Assembly: GCA_002841945.1 (NCBI GenBank)
Contig: PHBI01000023.1
Coordinates: 1-48,407 of the forward strand
DNA length: 48,407 nt
Source: Deltaproteobacteria bacterium HGW-Deltaproteobacteria-14
GTDB lineage: Bacteria > Myxococcota_A > UBA9042 > PHBI01
Reading direction: 5' to 3'
Each line of letters starts with the position of its first letter. Positions within the stretch are counted from its first letter, which is position 1. The notes beneath the pieces are model-generated. The model was not told the origin of the DNA and did not search any database. It saw nothing but the letters and a program-made list of their open reading frames with translations. Below are positions 6,615 through 14,720 of this stretch, piece after piece. The position numbers and the translations under genes are program-made.

Positions 6615-9461
6615 CTACAGGCGATAGCGGAGGCCGAGCGAGGCTTGGAACGGCCGCTGGTAATTCGTGGCCGCGCCAAAGCCGGTGTCGCCCGTCTGGA
6701 CGGCCGTCACCGTGCCCGCGTTGAGGAGATTGAAGATCTCCGCGATGAGCTCGATCTTGACGCCCGTGATCGGCTCGAGATCCCACGACGCCCGCAGGTC
6801 GAGGTCCATGTAGTCGGGCAGACGCAGCTCGCGATCGTCGGACGGGTCGTTGATGTCGTCACCCGGATCGTAGCCGCGGGGCGCGCGGCGGTTGGTGTAA
6901 TCGCCGTCGTAGTCGTTGAGGTAGTAGTGGCTGTAGGGGCCACCGGTCTGGTAGACGCCCGACACGCCGACCGTCAGGCCGAAGTCCCACTTGTAGAAGA
7001 ACTGCGCCTTGACCGTGTGGCGGTTGTCGTCGCCGAGGTAGCCGAGCTCGTAGACGTTCTGCCGCGGGTTGTCGTAGGCCCGGGTCAGGAGCTCGGTGCT
7101 CGTGCCCTTGTAGAACGCCAGCGTGTACGAGCCGTTGAAGCCCCAGTGCTCGTCGAGGCGCTTCTTGAGCGAGACCTGGAGCGCGTCGTAGTCGCGCGTC
7201 GCGTGGGTGTCGGACGTGAGGTTGAACACCTGCTGGCCGGTGCCATCGATGGTGCCGATGACGTCGGTGCCGGCCTGGTTCCAGATGAGGTTGGTCTCGT
7301 TGTCCTCCCACGCGTCCTGGGTGTGACGGTGGATGTAGGTCGCGTCGACCGAGACGGTCTCGCTGAGCGCGCGCTCGATGCCGAAGCGGAACTCGTCGAC
7401 CGACATCGGGTTGACGTTGGGGTCGACGGTGGTCCCCGACTCGCCGCCGGTCAGGCGGATGCGGTTGGGGTTCTCGACGTAGCGCTCGGACTCGGGGTCG
7501 TAGTAGGCGAGCCGCTGCTGGAGGGAGCGCCCGATGAACTTCGACAGCGCCAGGTTGCCGGTCTCGTAGAAGCGACCGTAGCCGCCGTGGATGTTGGTCT
7601 TGCCGTCCTTCCACGGATCGAGCGCGAAGGAGATCCGGGGGCTGACCGCGAAGAAGTCGAGGATCGGCTTGCCAGCGAAGTTCTCGTAGGTCGCCTGCTC
7701 GAGCCGGAGGCCCGGCTGGATGAGCAGCCGGTCGGCGATCTTCCAGTTGTCGAGGAGGAAGACGGCCCCGACGAAGCCGTCGGCGCTGGTCGTGAGGCTG
7801 TTGTTGTCGGTCGCCGTGATGCGCGCCGCGAACGGGTCCTGGCCGAAGTCGAAGAAGACCAGCGCGCCGCCGGGATCGTGGCTCGTGTCGGTGTCGTTCA
7901 TGAACGCCAGATCGGTGCCGAGCTTGAACTCGTGGTCACCGAGGGCGTTGTCGAGGAAGTACGAAGCCGACGCGGTGAACTGCCAGCGGGTCCGCTCGAT
8001 CGTGACGTCGCTGCCGCTGCCCCCGAAGGACGCGCCGGAGTCGAGGTCGATGTGGAGCCCCTCGCCGAAGTGCGGGTCCGACTGGATGTCGTCGACGCAC
8101 TTGGTCGGGCGGCCGGCGGGGTCGGTGTCGAAGCTGGCCGGGTCGGCGAGGTCGTCGGGGCCGAGGCAGCCGCGAGCGGAGCCGAAGTCGTTGGTGTCCG
8201 ACAGCGAGCCAAAGAGGCGGAAGGGGCTCGAGGACTTCGCGCGCATCTGCGGGAAGACGTCGAGGCGCGAGTACTTGTAGGCGGCCTGGACCTTGAAGAC
8301 GAGCGGATCGTAGAGGCCGTCCCAGCGCAGCGAGACGAGCACGCCGCCCTGGTCCTGGTGGGTCTCGGTCTCGGGCGAGGCCGTCGAGTCCTGGTCGGTG
8401 TTGTCGATGGTCGTGGGGTCGCCCTGGAACAGCAGCGTGATGCGGTTCTCCGGGGTCGGCGCCGCGGTGAGCTTGAGGAGGTAGTAGAGCGACTGGTACA
8501 GGCGGGCCGGGTGCGACACGTCGGCGAGCGACGGGATCGGCGAGCCGTCGGGGATCTGCGACTTCGAGTCGTTGAACTCGAGGGAGACGAAGTACCAGAG
8601 CAGGTCCTTGATGATGGGTCCGCCGACGTTGATGTTCGCCTGGAAGTCGCGGAAGTCGCGGTCCGACTGGTCGATCCCCTGGAGCATGAGCGACGAGTTC
8701 CGGTGGTAGAAGCTCGCGTCGAGGTGGAACTCGTTGGAGCCGGACTTCGTGACGACGTTGATGACGCCGCCCGAGACGTTGCCGTACTCGGGGCTGAAGC
8801 CGCCGGTGATGATCTCGAGCTCCTCGATGGCGTCGAAGTTGAAGTTCATCGAGAAGGTGTTGGTCGTCGGGTCGGTGGTGTTGACGCCGTCCACCAGGTA
8901 CTGGTTCGAGTAGCTCGAGCCGCCGTTGATGGTCGGGTTGCCGCCGCCGACGACGCCGGGGAGAAAGCGCGCGGTGTCCTGATAGGAGCGCCCGCTCGGG
9001 ACCTCCTCGAGGAACTTCGCGCTCAGCGACGCCCCGCTCTGGACCTTGTTGGTGTCCACGAGCGGTTTGGCGCGTACGTGGATGACCTGCTCCTCGGTCT
9101 TGACCTCGGCGAGGAGCGTCAGCTCGGCGCGCTCGCCGATGCCCACGTGGAGGGTCTGACGCACGGTCGCGAAGCCCGTGCCCGTCGCCTCGACGTTGTA
9201 GTCGCCCGGCGGGAGCGAGACGAAGCGGAAGCTACCGTCGGCGCCGGTGAGCACCTCTCTGACGCCGCCGATGAGGTTCTCGCCGGAGACGCGGACGCGG
9301 ATCCCGGAGACCGGCGCGCCGTTGACGTCCTCGATATTGCCGGCGATGGTGCCGGTCTGCGTGGCCCGGGCGTCACCGCTCGGGAGGATGGCCAGGGTGA
9401 GGAGCGCGAAGGCCGCGACCCCGAGGGCGCGGAGCGCGACGAGATGCAGGCTGCGGCTCAT
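6615..9461 (-). CDS. TonB-dependent outer membrane receptor with N-terminal carboxypeptidase-regulatory-like domain
   Basis: 948 residues. Signal peptide about 1-33; a CarboxypepD_reg-like beta-sandwich at about 37-115 (GTIAGNIEDVNGAPVSGIRVRV; SLPPGDYNVEATGTGF); a plug domain about 130-245 (QYLVDGVNTTDP; EYGNVSGGVINVVTKSG); then a 22-strand-type barrel rich in aromatic, Asp and Asn residues to the final LGLRYRL. The 'Oar-like' architecture fits receptors for peptides, proteins or glycans rather than a classical siderophore receptor, but the ligand is unknown. I did not see a convincing TonB box. Its ATG overlaps the stop of the upstream lipoprotein gene by four bases (ATGA), so the two are translationally coupled and likely work together at the surface. 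Confidence 0.93.
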   Translation of the reverse strand: MSRSLHLVALRALGVAAFALLTLAILPSGDARATQTGTIAGNIEDVNGAPVSGIRVRVSGENLIGGVREVLTGADGSFRFVSLPPGDYNVEATGTGFATVRQTLHVGIGERAELTLLAEVKTEEQVIHVRAKPLVDTNKVQSGASLSAKFLEEVPSGRSYQDTARFLPGVVGGGNPTINGGSSYSNQYLVDGVNTTDPTTNTFSMNFNFDAIEELEIITGGFSPEYGNVSGGVINVVTKSGSNEFHLDASFYHRNSSLMLQGIDQSDRDFRDFQANINVGGPIIKDLLWYFVSLEFNDSKSQIPDGSPIPSLADVSHPARLYQSLYYLLKLTAAPTPENRITLLFQGDPTTIDNTDQDSTASPETETHQDQGGVLVSLRWDGLYDPLVFKVQAAYKYSRLDVFPQMRAKSSSPFRLFGSLSDTNDFGSARGCLGPDDLADPASFDTDPAGRPTKCVDDIQSDPHFGEGLHIDLDSGASFGGSGSDVTIERTRWQFTASASYFLDNALGDHEFKLGTDLAFMNDTDTSHDPGGALVFFDFGQDPFAARITATDNNSLTTSADGFVGAVFLLDNWKIADRLLIQPGLRLEQATYENFAGKPILDFFAVSPRISFALDPWKDGKTNIHGGYGRFYETGNLALSKFIGRSLQQRLAYYDPESERYVENPNRIRLTGGESGTTVDPNVNPMSVDEFRFGIERALSETVSVDATYIHRHTQDAWEDNETNLIWNQAGTDVIGTIDGTGQQVFNLTSDTHATRDYDALQVSLKKRLDEHWGFNGSYTLAFYKGTSTELLTRAYDNPRQNVYELGYLGDDNRHTVKAQFFYKWDFGLTVGVSGVYQTGGPYSHYYLNDYDGDYTNRRAPRGYDPGDDINDPSDDRELRLPDYMDLDLRASWDLEPITGVKIELIAEIFNLLNAGTVTAVQTGDTGFGAATNYQRPFQASLGLRYRL

Positions 9462-10960
9462 TGCGCACCTCCGAGCAGCGTGGCGGTGAGGGTTCCGATG
9501 GCGTCAGCCTGGTCGGGGTGAGCTGCGACCACGCCGTCTTCCTCGAGGTAGTTCGAGGCGTAGACCAGGAGGTCTTCCGTTTGTGTGCCTATTGGGTTGA
9601 AGTCGTCGTCGTAGAGCGGCAGCGCTGACACGCCGGTGAAGGCGTCATCGTAGTCCCAGACCGCCTGGGCGGTGGACAGGAACGGGAAGTAGTAGTGGCC
9701 GATGACGATGACCGTGGCGGACTCGCCCGGCTCGAGCGCCGGGAGGGCGCGCGAGGCGAGGATGGTGTCGAAGAAGCGGTCGGTGACCGGGTAGCCGGCG
9801 AAGAGGCCGGCGGGGTCGGCGTCGAGGGCGAGGGTCGCGAGCGCCGTGCTCGCCAGCGCGTCCTCCTCGAAGAGCACGCCGCCGCCGTCGGAGACCGTCG
9901 CGAGGCCGGTGCCGATGGAGACGCCGGTGCCGTCGTCGGGGGTCGTGTTCTCCACCGTGACCTCGAAGCGCTCGAGGTACAGCGGGAAGACGATGGGGTT
10001 GTCGACGTAGTCGAGGGGGATGAGGCCGTCGGGGTCGAGCTCGTCGGCGGCACCGGGCTGATCGGGGCCGCCGAGGATGGCGGCGTACTCGATGAGCGCC
10101 GAGCTGTAGCCGGCGTCACCCGGGGCGGCGTCGAAGACCGGGAAGAGGTCGAGCGGGACCGGCCCCGGCTCGCCGCCGACCTCGAACTCGAGGCCGTAGG
10201 GATCATAGCGTCCCGGGAAGCTGTCGGGGTCGAGGGAGGCGGTGCCGTCGTCGGGGTCGATCGCGAGCGTCGTGCGCTTGGTGAAGTCCTCCGACCAGCA
10301 GAAGGCGCGTAGGCGCTTGTGCCAGACCGGGGTCAGCAGGATGTCGGCGTCGGTCGCGTCCGCGTCGGTCAGGACCGCCGGGTTGGTCTCGCTGATCGCC
10401 GCCGAGGGATCGAAGTAGGGGTTGGGGATGGACTCGCCCGTCCCCCAGAAGACCAGGTACTCCTCCGCGAGGTCCGCCGAGATCCAGGCCGCGTCGGGGT
10501 TCACCACCGGGCAGTGGACCGCCTTGGTGGTGTCGGTCTGCGCGTAGCCGGCCTCATCGAGCGCCTTCTTCGACTTGATGTCGTTGACGACGTAGTCCGC
10601 CGGCGCGGCGACCTCGACGATCTGCCACCAGGGCGAGTAGTCGTCCTTGTCAGGGAGCGTGTCGATGATCGGGTACTGCCCCTCGACCGGCGCCCCGTCG
10701 CGCATCAGCACGTACATCTTCGGCACGACCGGGTTGAAAGAGCCGAGGTCGAGGTACTGATATGCCTGCCCGTTGGCGAAGCCCGCGGACAAGACGAACG
10801 CGGCCGGATAGCCGAGATCGTCGGAGCGGTCCGAGCCTCTCGCGCTCGCCGGGAAGTCGTCGTAGACGACGACCCCTGCGAAGCGGTCCTTGACGGTCGT
10901 GTCGGAACAAGCTGCTAGCGCAGCCAGTCCGGCGAGGGCGAATTTCCACCTGCGCGCCAT
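9458..10960 (-). CDS. Unknown lipoprotein, first gene of the TonB operon
   Basis: 500 residues. Signal sequence MARRWKFALAGLAALAAC with lipobox LAAC, so lipid-anchored at about Cys18. The mature protein is strongly acidic, with few Cys. One conserved-looking patch is QYPIIDTLPDKDDYSPWWQ with DYVVNDIKS, and the region about 310-440 reads like a beta-sandwich (FEVTVENTTPDDG; LEPGESATVIVIGHYYF). I do not recognise a named family. Position as the first gene, coupled by a four-base overlap to the receptor, suggests a surface ligand-binding partner (SusD-like role without SusD similarity). GGAGG five bases before the ATG fixes the start. Confidence 0.8.
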   Translation of the reverse strand: MARRWKFALAGLAALAACSDTTVKDRFAGVVVYDDFPASARGSDRSDDLGYPAAFVLSAGFANGQAYQYLDLGSFNPVVPKMYVLMRDGAPVEGQYPIIDTLPDKDDYSPWWQIVEVAAPADYVVNDIKSKKALDEAGYAQTDTTKAVHCPVVNPDAAWISADLAEEYLVFWGTGESIPNPYFDPSAAISETNPAVLTDADATDADILLTPVWHKRLRAFCWSEDFTKRTTLAIDPDDGTASLDPDSFPGRYDPYGLEFEVGGEPGPVPLDLFPVFDAAPGDAGYSSALIEYAAILGGPDQPGAADELDPDGLIPLDYVDNPIVFPLYLERFEVTVENTTPDDGTGVSIGTGLATVSDGGGVLFEEDALASTALATLALDADPAGLFAGYPVTDRFFDTILASRALPALEPGESATVIVIGHYYFPFLSTAQAVWDYDDAFTGVSALPLYDDDFNPIGTQTEDLLVYASNYLEEDGVVAAHPDQADAIGTLTATLLGGAQ

Positions 10961-11014
10961 GGGTCCCTCCCTGCTGTTACCGGGTGGGCGGGGTTCTGAA
11001 GACCGCCCGGAACC
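10961..11014 (-). promoter_or_regulatory. Leader of the TonB operon with two alternative hairpins
   Basis: Between the inferred transcription start (about 11015) and the lipoprotein ATG, two stems compete for the same bases: GGGTTC pairing with GAACCC, and GGGCGG pairing with CCGCCC. They overlap and cannot form together. The ribosome site (GGAGG) lies downstream. Such an arrangement can serve post-transcriptional control, but nothing here proves it. Confidence 0.35.
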
Positions 11015-11021
11015 CTACGGT

Positions 11022-11049
11022 TCTATATCCCGAAACAGGCGACCGTCAA
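11022..11049 (-). promoter_or_regulatory. Sigma70-like promoter of the TonB operon
   Basis: On the minus strand TTGACG (11049-11044), a 16-bp spacer and TATAGA (11027-11022) are well placed about 60 bp before the first gene's ATG. This is the clearest promoter in the window for a protein-coding operon. Confidence 0.6.
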
Positions 11050-11180
11050 CGCGACCCCGGGAATACATACAGCGACGAGGGGGTTAGTGTGCGCCGCAAA
11101 AACGCGATGCACGGCCGAACTCGAATCGGCTCACGTAGGTGGTGGACATCTTCGTTGCATCCGCGAAAGCCGCGTGGCGC

Positions 11181-11198
11181 GACACTGTTGACAGTGTC
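11181..11198. promoter_or_regulatory. Perfect dyad, operator-like
   Basis: GACACTG and CAGTGTC flank a four-base TTGA centre, an 18-bp near-palindrome in otherwise GC-rich DNA. It lies about 135 bp upstream of the TonB-operon promoter. It could be a repressor operator (TetR/GntR size) or simply a small hairpin. Confidence 0.35.
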
Positions 11199-11215
11199 AA
11201 GCGACGATCCGGGTT

Positions 11216-11260
11216 GGCGCCATCAGGCGGCGCCATCGGGCGGCGCCATCGGGCGGCGCC
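11216..11260. repeat. 13-bp tandem repeat, 3.5 copies
   Basis: Three full 13-bp units (GGCGCCATCGGGC; the first has A for G at position 10) plus GGCGCC of a fourth. It is non-coding and ends in the 5' arm of the adjacent hairpin. Confidence 0.85.
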
Positions 11261-11289
11261 GCTACGTAGAGAATACGCAGCGGCGCCGC
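11253..11289 (-). terminator. GC-rich hairpin after the aminotransferase gene
   Basis: GCGGCGCCGCT pairs perfectly with AGCGGCGCCGC across a 15-nt loop, starting eight bases after the aminotransferase stop codon. No U-tract follows, so it may act as a 3'-end stabiliser rather than a true terminator. Confidence 0.5.
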
Positions 11290-11297
11290 GGCGGTGG

Positions 11298-12641
11298 CTA
11301 CGCGGCGGTGGCGGCGACGGCTGCGGCGAGCGCCTCCTCGAAGATGGCGAGGCCGGTGTCCACGTCGTAGGCGTCGAGGACGAGCGGGGGAGCGACGCGG
11401 ATGACGCTCTCGCCGCACCCGAGGAGCAACAGCCCCCGCGCGAAGGCCTCGCGCTCGAGGCGCGCGACGAGCTTCGGATCGGGCTGCTTGCTGACGCGGT
11501 CGGTGACGAAGTCGACGCCGATGAAGAGCCCCACGCCGCGGACGTCGCCGATGCACGGGAAGCGCTCGGCCATGCTCTGGAAGCCGGCCTTGAGGCGGGC
11601 GCCCATGGCGCGGGCGTTGTCGATCAGGCCGTCCTCGACGACGTCGAGGGTCGCGAGCGCCGCGGCGCACCCGATGAGGCTGCCGCCGAAGGTCGAGCCG
11701 TGGGAGCCGCGGGCCCACTTCATCACCGACTCCTTGGCGATGATGGCGCCGATGGGGACGCCCGACCCGAGGCCCTTGGCGGTGCAGAGGACGTCGGGCT
11801 CGACGTCGAAGATGTCGGCCGCCCACATGTGTCCGGTGCGGCCGACGCCGGTCTGCACCTCGTCGAAGACGAGCAGGATGCCGTGGCGGTCGCACAGCGC
11901 GCGCAGGCCTTTCAGGAAGCCCGGCGGCGGGACGATGTAGCCCCCCTCGCCGAGCAGCGGCTCGATGAAGATCGCGGCGACGTCGTCGGGGGCGACGATG
12001 CGCTTGAAGAGGTGCTTCTCGATGTGCTCGAGCACGAACTCGCCGGCGTCCTGGCCGCCGGTCTTGAGGCGGTAGGGGTCCGGGAAGGGGACGTGGTGGA
12101 CGCCCGGGAGGAACGGGCCGAAGTGGGCGCGCTGCTTGACCTTGCTGGCGCCGAGGCTCATCGCGCCGTAGGTGCGCCCGTGGAAGGAGCCGTGGAAGGC
12201 GATGAGGTCGGTGCGGCGGGTCGAGTCGCGGACGAGCTTGATGGCGCCCTCGATGGCCTCGGTGCCGGAGTTCGACAGAAACACCCGCTTCTTGCTCGGG
12301 CCGGGGGCGATGCGGGCGAGCCGCTCCACGAGGTCGGACATCGGCTGGTAGAAGAAGTCGGTGCCGCACATCGAGAAGAACTGCTCGGCGGCGCCCTTGA
12401 CGGCGGCGACGACCTTCGGGTGCCCGTAGCCGGTCGAGGCGACGGCGATGCCGGCCATGAAGTCGATGAAGCGGTTGCCGTCGACGTCCTCGATCATGGC
12501 GCCGCGGCCATGGGACATCGCGAGCGGGTACTCCTTGATGTACGAGGTCGACGAGTTGGCCATGTCGCGGTCGATGATCTGCTGGGCGCGGGGACCCGGC
12601 GGGGCGACGACGATGCGGGGGTATTCTCGAGAGGTGTTCAT
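11298..12641 (-). CDS. Class III PLP-dependent aminotransferase (ornithine/4-aminobutyrate type)
   Basis: 447 residues, cytoplasmic. Fold-type I features: MIEDVDGNRFIDFMAGIAV, SNSGTEAIEGAIKLVR (cofactor phosphate loop), FHGSFHGRTYGAMSLG, LVFDEVQTGVGRTG (Asp that contacts the PLP nitrogen), and K289 in TAKGLGSGVPIGA as the Schiff-base lysine. The YPRIVVAPPGP opening is typical of the archaeal-type 'acetylornithine aminotransferase family', which includes ornithine and GABA transaminases and some amino-acid racemases, so substrate is not certain. The neighbouring upstream gene makes glutamate from glutamate semialdehyde, which favours ornithine delta-transamination. Start chosen at 12641 because AGGA lies seven bases upstream; an in-frame start at 12665 lacks this. 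Confidence 0.85.
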   Translation of the reverse strand: MNTSREYPRIVVAPPGPRAQQIIDRDMANSSTSYIKEYPLAMSHGRGAMIEDVDGNRFIDFMAGIAVASTGYGHPKVVAAVKGAAEQFFSMCGTDFFYQPMSDLVERLARIAPGPSKKRVFLSNSGTEAIEGAIKLVRDSTRRTDLIAFHGSFHGRTYGAMSLGASKVKQRAHFGPFLPGVHHVPFPDPYRLKTGGQDAGEFVLEHIEKHLFKRIVAPDDVAAIFIEPLLGEGGYIVPPPGFLKGLRALCDRHGILLVFDEVQTGVGRTGHMWAADIFDVEPDVLCTAKGLGSGVPIGAIIAKESVMKWARGSHGSTFGGSLIGCAAALATLDVVEDGLIDNARAMGARLKAGFQSMAERFPCIGDVRGVGLFIGVDFVTDRVSKQPDPKLVARLEREAFARGLLLLGCGESVIRVAPPLVLDAYDVDTGLAIFEEALAAAVAATAA

Positions 12642-12779
12642 AGAGTCATCCTGTGGCTGCGCCACCCGGGGGGCGCACGACCGCTGTCGCGGGGCCGCGG
12701 CGGCGGGTGGGGCGGTCGGGGCGGGGCGGCGCGGATGGCGTCGCCCCGTCCGGGACTGCGGAGACGGTGGGAACAGGCG

Positions 12780-14357
12780 CTAGCGGACGATCCGCGTGCG
12801 GCTCTGCTCGCGCATGAACTGAGCGACGTAGTACGGCCCGCAGCCGCCTTTGCCGCTGCCGCCGGAGCCCTTCCAGCCGGTGAACGGCTGCGAGCCCGGC
12901 CAGGCGCCGGTGGTCGCGCCGGTGCGCTTGTTGACGTAGACCGTGCCGGCCTCGATCTCGTCGAAGAAGCGCGCGATCTCGGCCTCCTCGCCGCTGAAGA
13001 AGCCGGCGGTGAGGCCGTACTCGACGTCGTTGGCGAGGGTGAGGGCCTCGTCGAGGCTGTCCACCTCGACGATGCCGAGGAAGGGCACGAAGTGCTCCTC
13101 CTGCATGACCCAGGAGTCGTGGGGGACCTTGGCGATGCACGGGGAGACGTAGTTGCCCTTGGCGAGGTCGCCCTCGGTCAGGCGCCCGCCGCCGTAGAGG
13201 ACCGTGCCCAGCTCGCGCGCACCGGCGACCGCGGCGTCGTACTTCTTGACGGCGGCGGCGTTGATGACCGGGCCGAAGTAGACGCCCTCGCGCACCGGGT
13301 TGCCGATGGCGATGGCCTTGGTCTTCTCGATGAGCAGGCGGGTGAACTCGGCGGCGACGTCCTTGTGGACGTAGACCCGGGAGGTGGCGCTGCACTTCTG
13401 GTTCTGGAGGCCCCAGGCGGAGCGCATGGCGCCCTCGGCGGCGGCCTCGACGTCGGCGCTCGGCATGACGATGGTCGGGTTCTTGCCGCCGAGCTCGAGC
13501 AGGCAGGGCTTGATCCAGCGGGTGCTCATCTGGTGGAAGATGCGCATCCCGACCTCCTTCGAGCCGGTGAAGACGACGCCGTCGACGCCCGGGTGGAGGG
13601 TCAGGTGGTCGCCGATGACCGAGCCCTTGCCGGTGACGAAGTTCACGGCGCCGCCGGGGACGCCGGCGTCGACGTAGGCCTTGTATATCTCGAGGCCGGT
13701 CCAGGGGGTGTCCTGGGCCGGCTTCATGACCAGGGTGTTGCCGGCGACGAGCGCGGCGGCCGACATGCCGGTGAGCAGGGCGGCGGGGAAGTTGAACGGC
13801 GCGATGCAGGCGAAGACGCCGTAGGGGCGGAGCACGTCGAGGTTGTGCTCGATGGGCGTCAGCGCCTTCATCTCCTGGATGTAGCCGCTGTGCGCGTCCA
13901 TGCTGTCGCAGTAGTAGTCGATGAGGTCGGCGGACTCCTCGACGTCGCCCATGGCCTCGAGGCGGTTCTTGCCGACCTCCCACGCCATCAGCGCGGCGAT
14001 GTGGAACTTCCGCTCGCGGATGAGGTCCGCGGCTCGCCGCAGGAGCGTCACGCGCTCGCTCCAGGGGGTCCCGGCCCAGCCCTTCTTGGCGGCGTTGGCG
14101 GCGGCGACCGCCTGGTCGACGTGGCCCTTGGTCGCGAGCTGGAAGCGCCCGAGGACGCGGCCGTCGATGGGGGAGGTGTCGGCGAGCTTGGGGGCGTCGA
14201 CGGTGATGGCCTCGCCGCCGATGTAGAGCGGATACTCGCGGTCCAGCTCGCCCTCGAGGGCGTCGAGCGCTTCGTCGAAGAAGCGGTGGAACGCGGAGAG
14301 GTCCGCCTGCGACGAGGTGTAGGTGATCTTCATGTCCTTGGGTGACATGGTCGACAT
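12780..14357 (-). CDS. 1-Pyrroline-5-carboxylate (L-glutamate gamma-semialdehyde) dehydrogenase
   Basis: 525 residues, an NAD(P)-dependent aldehyde dehydrogenase. It oxidises glutamate semialdehyde, the product of proline or ornithine breakdown, to glutamate. Catalytic Cys322 lies in LQNQKCSATSR and Glu288 in LLELGGKNPT; the Rossmann segment has PFNFPAALLTG and FVTGKGSVIGDHL. The C-terminal NKRTGATTGAWPG and GWKGSG..GKG..GPYY pattern is specific to P5C dehydrogenases (RocA/PutA type). Start at 14357 has GGAGG five bases upstream; a much longer open frame upstream is only a shadow of the opposite-strand hydrolase. The aminotransferase follows 138 bp downstream, probably co-transcribed. Confidence 0.92.
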   Translation of the reverse strand: MSTMSPKDMKITYTSSQADLSAFHRFFDEALDALEGELDREYPLYIGGEAITVDAPKLADTSPIDGRVLGRFQLATKGHVDQAVAAANAAKKGWAGTPWSERVTLLRRAADLIRERKFHIAALMAWEVGKNRLEAMGDVEESADLIDYYCDSMDAHSGYIQEMKALTPIEHNLDVLRPYGVFACIAPFNFPAALLTGMSAAALVAGNTLVMKPAQDTPWTGLEIYKAYVDAGVPGGAVNFVTGKGSVIGDHLTLHPGVDGVVFTGSKEVGMRIFHQMSTRWIKPCLLELGGKNPTIVMPSADVEAAAEGAMRSAWGLQNQKCSATSRVYVHKDVAAEFTRLLIEKTKAIAIGNPVREGVYFGPVINAAAVKKYDAAVAGARELGTVLYGGGRLTEGDLAKGNYVSPCIAKVPHDSWVMQEEHFVPFLGIVEVDSLDEALTLANDVEYGLTAGFFSGEEAEIARFFDEIEAGTVYVNKRTGATTGAWPGSQPFTGWKGSGGSGKGGCGPYYVAQFMREQSRTRIVR

Positions 14358-14720
14358 CAGCTCCTCCGTAGCGCCGTGGGGCGCGCACCTGGGACACCCG
14401 TGCGGGGGGAGCGGCCCGGGCCGCCGTCCCTCACGGGGAGCGCAGCCTAACAGCGCCCCAGGCGGCGCGACAAGGACGATATTCGGGCACATTCGGGGAG
14501 ACGGCGCCCTCCGCGACGGCGCCCGGCGGGGTCGTCGTCGCGGGGTCGCCGGCGCGGTGGACGGTGAAGCGCGCCGCCCCGGTCGGCGAAGCGCCGGCGC
14601 GAACGCGTCGTGGGGTGGATCCCGGGGCTGGGTTGCCGCATGGTCGGGCTGCGCCGTGTCTTCGACCCGCACCTCGGGGCCGGAGCCAGCGCACATCGGC
14701 TCGGTTCGCCAGGAGACGCC
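14358..14720. other. Gene-free 363-bp divergent region
   Basis: Separates the divergent P5C dehydrogenase and CocE-type hydrolase genes. No credible gene. It should hold both promoters; the only recognisable element is a weak minus-strand promoter at 14445-14473. GC-rich short inverted repeats (for example GGCGCC and CCGGCGCG) are scattered through it. Confidence 0.65.
14445..14473 (-). promoter_or_regulatory. Weak promoter candidate for the P5C dehydrogenase gene
   Basis: TTGTCG, a 17-bp spacer and TTAGGC read toward the dehydrogenase, about 90 bp before its ATG. It sits in a slightly AT-richer pocket. The match to the sigma70 consensus is only partial. Confidence 0.3.

Larger units (their letters stand above)
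10961..11297. other. Gene-free 337-bp stretch between the TonB operon and the aminotransferase
   Basis: No credible gene. It holds, from low to high coordinate, the TonB-operon leader and promoter, a perfect dyad at 11181-11198, a 13-bp tandem repeat at 11216-11260 and a GC-rich hairpin at 11253-11289 that follows the aminotransferase stop. Confidence 0.7.

Noticed and set aside
6645..9521. Plus-strand 958-codon open frame across the TonB-dependent receptor
   Set aside because: Its Val/Glu/Arg/Asp-rich, domain-free translation is the usual shadow of a receptor gene in GC-rich DNA.
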